Source: Odontocerum albicorne (lineage: Eukaryota; Arthropoda; Insecta; Trichoptera; Odontoceridae). Taken from it: a DNA stretch of 64,000 nt. This document shows, one piece after another, positions 63,809-64,000 of the stretch. A program made the translations under genes and the position numbers. Location: the NCBI GenBank assembly GCA_949825065.1, contig OX463848.1, forward strand, positions 40,593,380 to 40,657,379, in the 5' to 3' direction. The number at the start of each line of letters is the position of its first letter. Within the stretch, counting starts at the first letter, position 1. The notes below the pieces were generated by a model. That model did not search any database. It had not been told where the DNA came from and was given only the letters and a program-made list of their open reading frames with translations.

Positions 63809-64000
63809 CAAGTACCCGGCGGTAATTAATACAAATCGGGCTTAAGACAGAGACTGTCCGCCATAATCGGCTAACTTCGGATTTGTAGAGCGTCGTCTCT
63901 GTCATTCATACACGTGTTCCGTCGCGATTTGTCAGTCGTTGTCGAGCGTTCTAGGGTGCATCGTGCGACAGAGACGACGATCTACAAATCCGAAGTTAGC
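63809..64000. mobile_element. MITE-B copy 5, cut by window end
   Basis: caagtacccggcggtaatta after TA, then ggcttaagacagagactgtc and the full palindromic core including gttctagggtgcatcgtgcg, ending within the right arm. It preserves the longer core seen in copy 1 but not in copies 2 and 3. Confidence 0.9.

Noticed and set aside
63517..63825. 102-residue frame as the missing MINPP1 exon or a new gene
   Set aside because: Wrong strand for MINPP1, no signal peptide and no recognisable domain; it runs into MITE-B.

Overview
This is a eukaryotic, AT-rich, transposon-dense window, most probably from an insect. The evidence is two intron-split host genes, a MINPP1-type phosphatase ending in a GPI-signal-like tail, and many mariner, Tigger/pogo, hAT, piggyBac-type, PIF/Harbinger-type, Penelope-like, LINE and tRNA-derived SINE copies. 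I cannot assign a species or order from the sequence. There are no operons, no CRISPR array and no convincing tRNA or rRNA genes.

Only two host genes are supported, and both run off the window. On the + strand, the last two coding exons of POLR3E (RNA polymerase III subunit RPC5) lie at 281-480 and 2150-2653. Their intron holds a Tigger fragment and a small minisatellite. On the - strand, eight exons of a multiple inositol polyphosphate phosphatase (MINPP1/Mipp1-like) gene run from 59666 down to the stop at 29340. Reading phases agree across every junction and give 425 codons plus stop, starting just before the RHGTR active-site motif. The 5' exon(s) with the signal peptide were not found. 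The genes are convergent and separated by about 26.7 kb of repeats.

Layout: 1-2653 POLR3E 3' end. 2654-29339 intergenic: fold-back mariners, SINEs, nested hAT, PIF, PLE, Tigger and piggyBac-type elements, a triplicated MITE near 18 kb, and a quieter AT-rich stretch at 21.5-28 kb. 29340-59666 MINPP1-like gene: its introns carry most of the long tandem arrays (two unrelated 52-bp arrays, 190-bp, about 118-bp, about 33-bp, about 32-bp and 152-bp arrays), an hAT element, more LINE debris, and a perfect 968-bp palindrome made from a Penelope-like GIY-YIG region. 59667-64000: a mariner with an intact 356-codon ORF, LINE debris, a deleted mariner relative, a good SINE copy and a truncated MITE.

Most notable: (1) the MINPP1-like protein keeps RHGTRLP but has HSV where the vertebrate enzyme has the proton-donor HAE; (2) a spacer-less Penelope palindrome with a 14-bp target duplication sits inside a MITE; (3) mariner copies folded back on their own 5' halves; (4) two different mariner families both carry Glu for the second catalytic Asp; (5) a tandem array has copied a MINPP1 splice donor together with the last 19 bases of its exon. 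All family assignments come from reading the sequence and remembered family features; no searches were run.
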